Shown piece after piece: positions 1 through 8,300 of a stretch of 34,461 bases of DNA; position 1 is the first letter of the stretch; each line of letters starts with the position of its first letter. Source of the DNA: Bacillota bacterium (GTDB lineage Bacteria > Bacillota > Clostridia > Lachnospirales > Bianqueaceae); NCBI GenBank assembly GCA_017634575.1, contig JAGBND010000042.1, positions 1-34,461 on the forward strand, written 5' to 3'. The position numbers and the translations under genes were made by a program. The notes beneath the pieces were generated by a model that was not told the DNA's origin, ran no database searches, and was given only the letters and a program-made list of their open reading frames with translations.

Positions 1-345
1 GGTGTACTCCGGGAAAAGAGACGAAGTAATAATGTAAAGCAGTATCAGCAGCAGGCCGACGATAATCGCGCCCACCACCGAGGTCTGATAGACATTGTAA
101 ATGACGATGGCCAGGGCAATTAATATGCCGCTTCGGTTAGGAAGAACCGTGGCCACAGCCGCGAGAATCAGCTGAATCGCATTGTCGTTAAAAAGACCGG
201 TTCCGCTGAAATAGCTCATCGAAGAGATGTTTTTGAACAGAAGATAAAAACAGACAAATTTAAGAATCATCCGGAGAATCAGGGATGATTTCTGCATAAC
301 CAGCGCAATGACGCTGCGGACTTTATTTAAAATATTGCTCACCAT
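1..345 (-). CDS. Unknown integral membrane protein, N-terminal part (cut by left edge)
   Basis: An open frame begins at an ATG (complement of 343-345) and runs 115 codons without a stop to the window edge, so only the N-terminus is present. The ATG is preceded by a GGGAG-type ribosome binding site about 8 nt upstream. The protein starts MVSNILNKVRSVI and then shows about four hydrophobic segments (near residues 24-42, 57-68, 72-88 and 91-108), with few charges in the second half. I do not recognise the family. It lies 14 nt downstream of the 127-aa membrane protein gene on the same strand, so the two are probably co-transcribed from the promoter at 869-898. The function is unknown. Confidence that it is a real gene is good because of the start signal, the full-length open frame and the operon spacing. 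Confidence 0.7.
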   Translation of the reverse strand, partial: MVSNILNKVRSVIALVMQKSSLILRMILKFVCFYLLFKNISSMSYFSGTGLFNDNAIQLILAAVATVLPNRSGILIALAIVIYNVYQTSVVGAIIVGLLLILLYIITSSLFPEYT

Positions 346-359
346 GACAGTTACTCCCG

Positions 360-743
360 TTATGAATTGAAATCGTTGATTGAGGCCAGCAGCTCATAGT
401 AACGGTCGATCCGTTTCTTGGCGGAGTCATACCGTATGCCGGCAAAAAAGCCGCCGATCCACGATACCAGGATCAAGATAACTGCATAGTACAAAATAAC
501 CTTGACGAAAAGCGTTCCATAGTCGTAGTGCAAAAGAGAAACCCCTTCGATATAGAACTGTTTGACCAGGGTGTAGCCCCAGTAAATGATGTAATAGACC
601 GTAGCCCAGATGCGCAGGGTTAACCGGGTCTTATCCATGTAATCTTCTTTATAATACCGCTTTGCAAAGGAATCGTCTCTGTATTTGTCCGATTCATAGG
701 CGGCGGCCTTGCTCATGAGAATAATTTTTTCTTCGCTGACCAA
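360..743 (-). CDS. Small two-TM membrane protein of unknown function, TTG start
   Basis: This encodes a 127-residue protein. The chosen start is a TTG at 741-743, because GAGGTGGG (complement of 747-754) sits directly upstream with good spacing. The first in-frame ATG is ten codons later and lacks such a site. The N-terminal ~40 residues are charged and soluble (several KxYR/YY residues). Two hydrophobic segments follow, roughly residues 44-62 and 79-102, and the tail is a basic, Tyr-rich segment of about 25 residues. No family was recognised. It is followed after 14 nt by the partial membrane protein gene at the left edge, suggesting a two-protein membrane unit. A sigma-A-type promoter lies about 120 bp upstream. 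The function is not known. Confidence 0.75.
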   Translation of the reverse strand: MVSEEKIILMSKAAAYESDKYRDDSFAKRYYKEDYMDKTRLTLRIWATVYYIIYWGYTLVKQFYIEGVSLLHYDYGTLFVKVILYYAVILILVSWIGGFFAGIRYDSAKKRIDRYYELLASINDFNS

Positions 744-868
744 ATTCCCACCTCGTCTATAATCTATATTGTTTAACGCTTTATAGGCGGCTTCTTTCCT
801 TCCGCTTATCTTTCAGGATATGCGGCGCCGTATGAGCTGCGGCTTTGGAAGAATTCCGTAGTCAATAG

Positions 869-898
869 ATTATAACATATTTAGTAACTTGTATGCAA
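869..898 (-). promoter_or_regulatory. Sigma-A-like promoter for the small membrane-protein operon
   Basis: On the minus strand there is a -35 box TTGCAT (complement of 893-898), an 18-bp spacer and a perfect -10 box TATAAT (complement of 869-874). It points toward the TTG start at 743 and leaves a leader of about 115 nt. The surrounding 744-960 interval contains no gene that I can support. Confidence 0.65.
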
Positions 899-959
899 GT
901 GCAGGAGAAAAGATGATGCGGATTCTTAAGGATTCGCTTTTGCCTTGCCGGGATTCAGG

Positions 960-997
960 AAACGAAAAGAGGCGGCAGGAATATCATCCCTGCCGCC
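960..997 (-). terminator. Rho-independent terminator after the DUF4428 gene
   Basis: A perfect 9-bp stem, GGCGGCAGG (971-979) pairing with CCTGCCGCC (989-997), encloses a 9-nt loop. Read on the minus strand it is followed by the T-rich tail TCTTTTCGTTT. It lies about 75 bp downstream of the DUF4428 stop codon and upstream of the next minus-strand promoter. Confidence 0.75.
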
Positions 998-1070
998 CCG
1001 TCATTTCAGATCAGGACTTCAGCCTGCAAGGCTGCGGTCCTTAGCCGGACGGTATCGTCCGAAAATCGTT

Positions 1071-1820
1071 TTATGCGAGGGGGCCTCCGCAGTATTCGCA
1101 GCATCCGCTTGCATCGGGAATGGTGGATGCTCCGCAATGGGGACATTTAACTGCCATTTTAGGCGCATTGGCCTGGGCGATTTCTTCCCTGATTTCCGCC
1201 CGCGCATTGGTAAGGACAGATTCGATTTCCTTGCCCATATCGTAATATTCTTTGAATTCCTGAGGCATGGCGCCGCGGAGATTCACCGACACCGGGCGAG
1301 GCGTTTTGACGGAGCTGGGATTCAGCCTGACCGAGATCGTATCGAAGTAGTCGTGGTTGACATTGATCTTAACGGTGAAATCGTAGGAATATTCATATCT
1401 CGGCGGCACGTAGCTGACCATTTTTCCTTCGTTGTTCTTGATTTTGAGTTCGTTTTTATGCTCATCAATATCCAGCATGCAGCCGGTTACCTGGGAATAG
1501 TCCAGCACATCCGGGTTGGCGCTGATAATATCCCTGGCGCCGGTGACAACAAATTTCCTGGCATCTTCATCCAAAAGGATCTTTGTATTTTTGCCCAGGC
1601 TTCTGGTGATATGCAGACGCTCCACTTCTTCCTGGTTGGCGGCGCGATAGGAAAGCTGTGCTTTGATGTCGTTAACCGTGCTTCTTCTCCGGTCGCTGAA
1701 GAAAGGAGACAGCTTCGCCGCGCAGTCCTTGCACAGGTTGCCGTCTTCCAGCTTGCGGTTACCGAGCATTCCGATTTTTTGTCCGCAAATATCGCAATAT
1801 TTCTTATCAAAAAGTCCCAT
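1071..1820 (-). CDS. DUF4428 zinc-ribbon protein
   Basis: This is a 249-residue protein. The N-terminus (MGLFDKKYCDICGQKIG) carries a CxxC...CxxC zinc ribbon with Cys at about 9, 12, 30 and 33, matching the DUF4428 domain often found in Firmicutes. The middle ~150 residues are a mostly beta-looking region without recognised motifs. The C-terminus carries a second zinc ribbon, with CPHCG and CEYCGG cysteine pairs, separated from the core by an Ala/Glu-rich helix. The start at 1820 was preferred over an ATG 19 codons upstream because GGGAGGAAG lies immediately ahead of it. A terminator follows at 960-997, so it is probably monocistronic. The role is unknown. Related proteins often combine DUF4428 with a PH-like or lipid-binding middle domain, but I cannot confirm that here. 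Confidence 0.8.
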   Translation of the reverse strand: MGLFDKKYCDICGQKIGMLGNRKLEDGNLCKDCAAKLSPFFSDRRRSTVNDIKAQLSYRAANQEEVERLHITRSLGKNTKILLDEDARKFVVTGARDIISANPDVLDYSQVTGCMLDIDEHKNELKIKNNEGKMVSYVPPRYEYSYDFTVKINVNHDYFDTISVRLNPSSVKTPRPVSVNLRGAMPQEFKEYYDMGKEIESVLTNARAEIREEIAQANAPKMAVKCPHCGASTIPDASGCCEYCGGPLA

Positions 1821-1885
1821 AATCTTCCTCCCTTGATGGTTTAGTTTGGATCGCAGCCGTTTTGTCTGCCAATGCATCTGCGCCC

Positions 1886-1901
1886 GCAGCTATCAAGCTG
1901 C
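1886..1901 (-). other. Small leader hairpin upstream of the DUF4428 gene
   Basis: GCAGCT (1886-1891), a 4-nt loop and AGCTGC (1896-1901) form a perfect 6-bp stem about 65 nt upstream of the DUF4428 start. A -10-like TATACT lies further upstream (complement of 1923-1928), but I see no convincing -35 box. The hairpin has no U-tract, so it is not a terminator. Confidence 0.3.
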
Positions 1902-1988
1902 AGAAGCGGTTTTCCTTTCTTCAGTATAAAGCAAAATGAACCAAAAAACATCCCCTAAAAGAAGGATTTTTAAAAAAAGCAACGATTT

Positions 1989-2750
1989 CTAAATCTTAAA
2001 GGCCTTTTCCACCGGGACGGCAAAAACAATTCCCTGGGCTTTGGATCTCAGTCCGTACTGCCCGTTCACCGCTTGAAGGATATCATCCAGTACATCCTCC
2101 GCCGCCAGAATGGTAAGCAGCTCCCGCTCCCTGGAGAGATTGATGCCAAACTGCTGCATCAGATCTTCTGTGCCGGCAAGGCGGCCTCTGATGACGGTTC
2201 CGCCTGTGGCGCCGGCTTTTCTGGCCACAGCCATTACCTCTTCCGTATAGCCGGCATTAACGGCAATCAGGATCAGGCTTCTCTTAACGCCGGATCCGGG
2301 GGCTTCCAGAGAAGCGCCTTTATCCCGCTGCTCCGCCGCCTGCGCGCCCTCCGAAGCTTCTGATGTTCTTTTTGTTTTTTCTTTGGATGCGTCCATGCTG
2401 AACCTCCCCGCCTGTTTTTGTAAAATCGTTGCCGCCAGCGTGCCGATCGCGTTCAGGGGAACCAGCATGATAATGCCTCTTCCCCTGCCAATGTGATCGA
2501 TGCTCCCTGCTACCTCCCGAACAAACCGTTCCGTCTGTCCCCGCAGGCCAAAGCTCAGGATCAGGTCCTTTTCACTGGTTCCAAGACCAATGATGTCCAT
2601 CATTTCCGATGTGGCCGTTCCCGTGCCAAGGGCGATGAAGTGGTTTCTAATTCCACGTTTCTTTAATTCCTCTAAAAGCAGCTGTCCTTTACCCCTGTCA
2701 GCGATGGAATAAAGCAGCATGATATCGTTTTCGTCTTTACCTGCTGGCAT
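1989..2750 (-). CDS. Tandem PII-like domain protein (partner of DUF1538 membrane protein)
   Basis: This is a 253-residue soluble protein. Residues ~10-103 and ~156-253 each resemble a PII-like (GlnB/GlnK-type ferredoxin-like) module. The two are joined by a charged, low-complexity linker (~112-155) rich in Lys, Glu, Ala and Ser. The C-terminal module has the PII-style ending GIVFAVPVEKAF, and the first has the equivalent GIIMLVPLNAIG strand. No canonical uridylylated T-loop tyrosine is evident, so classical nitrogen signalling should not be assumed. The gene begins 12 nt after the DUF1538 stop, and its AGAGGG ribosome binding site overlaps the end of that gene, so the two are coupled. Family knowledge: PII-like proteins are frequently encoded beside DUF1538 proteins. 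I infer that this one senses a ligand and gates the membrane partner. The stop is TAG. Confidence 0.72.
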   Translation of the reverse strand: MPAGKDENDIMLLYSIADRGKGQLLLEELKKRGIRNHFIALGTGTATSEMMDIIGLGTSEKDLILSFGLRGQTERFVREVAGSIDHIGRGRGIIMLVPLNAIGTLAATILQKQAGRFSMDASKEKTKRTSEASEGAQAAEQRDKGASLEAPGSGVKRSLILIAVNAGYTEEVMAVARKAGATGGTVIRGRLAGTEDLMQQFGINLSRERELLTILAAEDVLDDILQAVNGQYGLRSKAQGIVFAVPVEKAFKI

Positions 2751-2762
2751 GTTAAACCCTCT

Positions 2763-4283
2763 TTACTCGTAGTAATACAAAATACCGTCTTCGATCAGAT
2801 CCAGCTCGGCTTCCGCCTGACGCATGCGTTTTTTGCTTTGAATGCGGCTGATCAGTCCCATGCTTTGTATGGTGATCAGGGGCGTCAGCGCAACCAGCGC
2901 CACAATGCCAAAGGCATCCGTCAAAAGATTGCCGCCCAGCACCTCACAGGCTCCCATGGCAAAGGGAAGAATGAAGGTGGTGGTCATGGGTCCGCTGGCT
3001 ACGCCGCCTGCATCAAAGGCAACGCCGGTATATACTTTCGGGACAAAAAAGCTGATGGCAAGGGAAAGGGCATATCCAACGATCACAAAGGGAAGCAGCG
3101 ATACGCCGGTAAGCACCCGCAGCATGGCTGCGCCGATAGCAACCGCAACGCCGATGGACAGGCCAAATCCGATCGCCCTTCCCGAGATCGCGCCGCTGGT
3201 GACCTCCTCGACTTGTTTTTTCAGCACGTGAACCGCCGGTTCTGCGGAAACGACAAAATATCCCATCAGCATGCCTGCGGGAATAATGCTCCAGGTAGTG
3301 GTGATCTGACCGTTAGCCAGTTCTCTGCCAATCAGCGTGCCGGCGGGCATAAAACCGATATTGGCGCCGCACAGAAATAGCACCAGTCCGGCATAGGTGT
3401 AAAGAAAGCCTACGATAATACGCATGATCTGATGGCGGTGGAACCGTCTGGTGAAAAGCTGGAAGATCAGAAAAACCAGAATCAGCGGCGCCAGGGCGCC
3501 GAACACCTCCAGCATATAGTCAGGAAATGCCTGTAAAAACATCCAGAAGGCCTGCCGGGTATTGGCGACCTCCAGAATCGCCGTCTGTGAAGTGGAAGCT
3601 TCCGGTTTAAACAGAATGCTTAAGAGCAGAACGGAAAGAATCGGGCCGATGCTGCACAGCGCCACCAGACCGAAGCTCTGGTCCGATGTGTCGTCGCTAA
3701 CCGATCCGGCAGCCAGACCGGAGCCCAGGGCCATAATAAACGGCACAGTGATCGGACCGGTGGTTACGCCGCCGGAGTCAAAGGCGGCGGGTATAAAATC
3801 CTTGGGCGCAAAGAAGGACAGGGCGATTACAATCGCATAGAAAACGAGGAGCAGCTTGGAAAGGGCCAGATGAAACCGTATTCTCAAAAAGGCTATCAGC
3901 AGAAAAATACCGACGCCGCCTGCTACCGACCAGATCAGGATCTGGTCTTCTATAGCCGGGATCTGATTTGCCAGCACCCGAAGATCCGGCTCAGCCGTGG
4001 TGATCAGAATGCCCAGCAGTAACGCGATGGTGGCAGGAATGAACGCCCGTTTATACCGGCCCAAAAACAATCCCATCTGCTCTCCAAGAGGCGTCATGCT
4101 CATATCAGAGCCCAGCGTGAACAGTCCAATACCCGCAATCAGCATCAATGCTCCGAAAACAAAGAGCGTCAAAACGCCGGTGGACAGGGGCGTCAGGCTG
4201 ATGCTGAACAAAAGGACAATGACGGTAATGGGCAGAACCGATTGAAGGGATTCCAGCCATTTATCCCTGAGATTTCTATACAT
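2763..4283 (-). CDS. DUF1538 family membrane protein with two homologous halves
   Basis: This is a 506-residue polytopic membrane protein with about 12-14 hydrophobic segments. An internal duplication is visible at an offset of about 250 residues: ITTAEPDLRVLANQI (95-109) matches VVSAEPAVHVLKKQV (344-358); the FDSGGVTTGP motif (168-177) matches FDAGGVASGP (423-432); and SFGLVAL matches AFGIVAL. The Gly-rich GGVxxGPxT loops in both halves look like the functional re-entrant or substrate loops. DUF1538 proteins are presumed transporters, but the substrate is unknown to me. The start has an AGGAG site 6 nt upstream. The gene has its own promoter (4321-4349), back to back with the AraC regulator promoter, which suggests it is that regulator's target. 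The PII-like gene follows directly. Confidence 0.82.
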   Translation of the reverse strand: MYRNLRDKWLESLQSVLPITVIVLLFSISLTPLSTGVLTLFVFGALMLIAGIGLFTLGSDMSMTPLGEQMGLFLGRYKRAFIPATIALLLGILITTAEPDLRVLANQIPAIEDQILIWSVAGGVGIFLLIAFLRIRFHLALSKLLLVFYAIVIALSFFAPKDFIPAAFDSGGVTTGPITVPFIMALGSGLAAGSVSDDTSDQSFGLVALCSIGPILSVLLLSILFKPEASTSQTAILEVANTRQAFWMFLQAFPDYMLEVFGALAPLILVFLIFQLFTRRFHRHQIMRIIVGFLYTYAGLVLFLCGANIGFMPAGTLIGRELANGQITTTWSIIPAGMLMGYFVVSAEPAVHVLKKQVEEVTSGAISGRAIGFGLSIGVAVAIGAAMLRVLTGVSLLPFVIVGYALSLAISFFVPKVYTGVAFDAGGVASGPMTTTFILPFAMGACEVLGGNLLTDAFGIVALVALTPLITIQSMGLISRIQSKKRMRQAEAELDLIEDGILYYYE

Positions 4284-4320
4284 AGGCTACTCCTGGAACG
4301 ATCTGATGGTCTTAATCGTT

Positions 4321-4349
4321 AGTATATCATTATTTGACTTATTTGTCAG
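4321..4349 (-). promoter_or_regulatory. Promoter for DUF1538/PII operon
   Basis: On the minus strand there is a -35 box CTGACA (complement of 4344-4349), a 17-bp spacer and a -10 box TATACT (complement of 4321-4326), followed by a ~35-nt leader to the DUF1538 ATG. A weak TGAC-6-GTCA inverted repeat (4335-4348) overlaps the spacer and -35 box. Confidence 0.65.
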
Positions 4350-4356
4350 TGGATTA

Positions 4357-4386
4357 TTGAAAAGATGTGGATATATCTTGTATAAT
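4357..4386 (+). promoter_or_regulatory. Promoter for the AraC-family regulator
   Basis: TTGAAA (4357-4362), an 18-bp spacer and a perfect TATAAT (4381-4386) precede the AraC start codon by about 45 bp. Its -35 box is only 7 bp from the -35 box of the divergent DUF1538 promoter, so one bound regulator could affect both. Confidence 0.7.
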
Positions 4387-4431
4387 GAATATATCGTATG
4401 TTACAGATTGTGTTCCGGGAAGGAGGTCTGT

Positions 4432-5313
4432 ATGATCGAATTTGACCATTACGCGCAGTATCATGAAACGAAAATCCATGAAAAGCCGGGGTTTGCCTAT
4501 AATACATATCTTTGCACCATTCCGTTGGATTTCAAACGGGTTGCCCTTCATTGGCACGACCAGATGGAGATTATCTATATTAAAAAAGGCTCCGGCACCG
4601 TTTCGGTGAACCTGGAGCCTATGAAGGTCAGCGCCGGCAGCATTGTTCCTGTTCTGCCGGGGGAAGTTCACGGAATCGAGGGCGATCCCGGGGTGAGAAT
4701 GGAATATGAAAATATCATATTTTCCCTTTCCATGCTGGACAGCGTCGAAGAGAACGACTGGTGCCGACGGCATGTGATTGCGCCGCTGATGAGCAGCACC
4801 ATGATCTTTCCCAGGCCGATTCATCCGGGAACCCCGTTTCACGATCAGGCGTCCGCCTGCCTGGACCGGGCCGATTCCATATGCGAAAAGCAGCCCCCGG
4901 GCTATTATCTGCTGGTCAAGGGCTGCATGTTTGAGCTGTTATATGCGCTTTATACCTATAAACTGACGGAAGTTTCGCCGCAGAATACCAAAAACATGGA
5001 TCAGCTGAAAACGCTTCTGAGCTGGATCAAGCAGCATTATACCGAGCCGCTGACCATAGAAAACGCCGCTGATTTCGCTGGCTACAGCCCGGCCTATTTC
5101 ATGCGGCGTTTTAAAGAAGCTACAGGACAGACCTTTGTCCACTATCTGAACGACTATCGCCTGGCCTCCGCTTCCTACCGCTTGGCCGAAACCTCTGATT
5201 CCATTAACGATATTGCCGCGCAATGCGGATTTAACAATTTCTCTTATTTTATCCGGCTGTTTCGAAAGAAGTTCGGGGTTTCTCCGGGAACATACCGCAA
5301 GCATCTGGCTTAA
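4432..5313 (+). CDS. AraC-family transcriptional regulator
   Basis: This is a 293-residue protein. The N-terminal half (about 20-110) is a cupin-like AraC sensing domain with a His-rich strand (ALHWHDQMEI) and a LPGEVHG strand typical of small-molecule-binding cupins. The C-terminal ~100 residues form the double helix-turn-helix DNA-binding domain, ending in the signature IAAQCGFNNFSYFIRLFRKKFGVSPGTYRK. The start at 4432 (MIEFDHY) has a textbook AGGAGG site 5 nt upstream. An open reading frame extends 42 codons further upstream, but that would run over the promoter. Divergent transcription from DUF1538/PII suggests it controls that operon and itself. The effector is unknown; sugar-type AraC regulators are common in this family. 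It converges with the RND gene (49-bp gap), where I see no clear terminator. Confidence 0.9.
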   Translation: MIEFDHYAQYHETKIHEKPGFAYNTYLCTIPLDFKRVALHWHDQMEIIYIKKGSGTVSVNLEPMKVSAGSIVPVLPGEVHGIEGDPGVRMEYENIIFSLSMLDSVEENDWCRRHVIAPLMSSTMIFPRPIHPGTPFHDQASACLDRADSICEKQPPGYYLLVKGCMFELLYALYTYKLTEVSPQNTKNMDQLKTLLSWIKQHYTEPLTIENAADFAGYSPAYFMRRFKEATGQTFVHYLNDYRLASASYRLAETSDSINDIAAQCGFNNFSYFIRLFRKKFGVSPGTYRKHLA

Positions 5314-5362
5314 GGCTGCTCCTCTCCTCCGAACCAGGATAGAATTCGCAACGTTGCCGTTA

Positions 5363-8300
5363 CTAAATTTCCAAAATCTTCAAGTCTTCCTCGCTGACAG
5401 CCTTCATATCTTTTTTATTCATCATATCGTAGATACAGGGAATAACAAAGAGCGTCATCAGCGTGGCATACAGCAAGCCGCCGATACAGACGATGGCGAT
5501 CGGCCGCATGAGAGACGTGCCGGGGGAACGGGTTACAGCCATGTCGATCAGGCCCAGGATAGTCGTCAGCGATGTCATCAGGATGGGACGCATTCGGGTC
5601 ACGCCTGCCTCCACGATAGCCTCCACACGCTCTTTTCCATCCAGGCGCAGCTGGTTAATATAGTCTACCAACACAATACCATTGTTAACAATAATACCGG
5701 TCAGCATGACAAAACCTACCAGAGAAACGACGCTGATTTCCAGATTAAACACCAGAAGGCCGATAAAGCCTCCCGTGAAGGCTAAAGGAATCGTAAACAT
5801 AACGATAAACGGGCTTTTCAGGGACTGGAACTGCGCTACCATGACCAGGTATACCAAAACCACGCCCAAAAGCAGCATCAGAAGCAGCTGTTCAATGGCA
5901 TTCATAATCTGCTCATTTTCGCCGGCCATCTGGCAGGTCACGCCTTCACCCAGATCCAAGGACGCAATACGGTTCTCCACTTCTCTGGAAACCAGGGAGA
6001 CATTGTAGCCATCCTCGATTTGGGCCGTCACCTGGATATAGCGGCGCTGATTCAGTCTGCGAATGGTGGAAAGAGAGTTTGTTCTCTCTATGGCAGCCAC
6101 ATCGCCCAGCCGAAGAGAAATATCCTCTCCCATCATGTTCTGGCCGGTCACTTCAAAATCGGTCAGGTCGGAAAGGGATATTTTGGCGCCGGAACGCTGC
6201 TCCAGGATAACGCTGGTGGTGGTGCCTTCCAGCTCCATGGTGGTAGCCGTGGCTTCGTCCGTTAAGGCTGAAGAAAGGCTCATGAAAATCTGCGCTACCG
6301 TAAAGCCTTTCTCCATGGCTTTATTCCGGTCAATATAGATATGGATGGATTCGACGCTTTCATCCAATCCGTCGACTACGTCCTTGGTTCCGGAGACGGA
6401 ACGCACCGTTTCGCCCACCAGGGCTGCGGCATTCTGAAGGGCATTCATATCTTCCGCATAGATTTCGGCGGTGACTCCGTTTCCCGTCAGCAGCCCCATG
6501 TAGCTGTTCATTACAGAATCGGCGGTGACTTTACAGGGAAGGTCCTTGCAAAGCGCTTCGATCTTTTTGCCTACCGCATTTCCGCTGCCGCCTTCATCCT
6601 TCAGATTGACATAACAGGTTACATCAAATTCTCCGCCGGAGGTGGACATCAACAGTCCGCTGCCGGAGGAAGACATGGAGGCGCCCATGGTGCCGATCTC
6701 GTCCAGGGTAAGGATTCGTGAAATGACCTCATCCGCCAAAGCAGACGCTTCTTCCATGGTCGCCTCTTTCGGCATCTCAATATTGACGCTGATGTTGGGA
6801 AGATCGATCTGCGGAATAAAGGTAAAGCCTCGTTCCAGACTGAAAAACAGCGTGGAAGCCAGCAAAACGATCGAAGCGATTAAAACAACGGCCTTGCGCT
6901 TTAATGTCCAGCGAAGCAGTTTCTCATAGAGCTTCAGCACCGGACCAAGAAGGAAATCCCGATGCTCCTTATGGGTCACCAGCATTTTCGAGGCCATCGC
7001 CGGCACCAGGGTGATGGACACAATCAGACTTGCCATCAGCGAAAAGGTCAGGGTCAGCGCCAGATCCGTAAACAGCTGTTTCGTTAGACCTTCCACAAAA
7101 ACAATGGGCAGGAACACACATACCGTGGTAAGGGTGGAAGCCGTAACCGCGCCCACCACCTGAGCGGCGCCGGAAACGGAAGCCTGAATAATATTCGCTC
7201 CCTTGCTCCGGAGACGGAAAATATTTTCGATGACCACAACCGAGTTATCCACCAGCATGCCCACGGCCACAGCCAGGCCCGAAAGGGAAATCATATTAAT
7301 GGTAACGCCGGAAAAGTACATCAGCACGATGGCAAAAATCAAACTCACCGGAATGGATACCAGGGTAATCAGCGTCGGCCGGATATCCTTCAGGAACAGG
7401 AACAGGATCAAAACAGCAAAAACCGCGCCAAGGCCGAGGGAACGCAGGATGGTATTCACAATCAGGTAGATATAGCTGCCCTGATCCATCAGCGTGACGA
7501 AATGAAGACCCGGATATTCCGCTTCCAGGGCCCGAAGCCTGGTCTCGATATTGCCGGTTACCTCCGCTGTCGCAAAGGTGCTCTGCTTCTCAAAGGTCAG
7601 GGAAATGCCATCCACACTGCCCAGCTTGGAATAGGATTCGGCGCTGTTGTCCGTGACCATGATCGCCGCCACATCCTTTAAATAGATGGGCAGCACGCCG
7701 TCGATATGCAGATCAAAGAGCATCAGGTTCTGGAATTCCTCGACGGTGGTCATTTCATCACCCACGGAAACCATATAGCTGACGCCGTCCTGCTTGACAT
7801 ATCCGGCAGGCATGGAGAAATTCTGCGCAGTCAAAATAGCGCTGATGGTATCCATGGTCAAAATATGATAAAGATTGGCCTGAGCCAGGGTGGATTCTCT
7901 GGTTTCTTCGATCGTCGTCAGCCCCTGCTCCACTTGGGTGAGGGCTCCGGAGACAGCGATCTGGTTGGCGGAAAGGTCCGCCGCAGCCTGCGCGATCTGC
8001 AGAAGGCCGCTGGTTTTCTGGGCGGAAAGCAGCAATGCCGCATCCTGCAGCTGCATCATGCCCGCGTCAATCTGGGAGAGGCCGTCCTGCAGCGCTTTAT
8101 TGCCTTCATCAATCTGCAGGATGTTCGCATCCATCTCGGCTAAAGACGCATCCAGGTTTTCCTCGGAAATGCCCTGGGCCTCCAGCGCCTCCCGGGCCTG
8201 CTGGATCCGGGTCTGAATATCCTGATAAGCCGCCTGGGATTCCTGGATTCTTCCTTCCAGGGTGGCGGCATCCAGGCCATAGGCAGAAAGCTGCGTCTGA

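Noticed and set aside
945-1844. 299-codon plus-strand open frame
   Set aside because: It is antisense to the DUF4428 gene and includes that gene's terminator; its composition is implausible for a protein.
1923-1928. TATACT as the promoter of the DUF4428 gene
   Set aside because: No acceptable -35 box lies 16-18 bp upstream, so I did not list a promoter.
5348-5357. 10-bp palindrome GCAACGTTGC between AraC and RND genes as a bidirectional terminator
   Set aside because: It is too short, with no loop and no T-run on either side.
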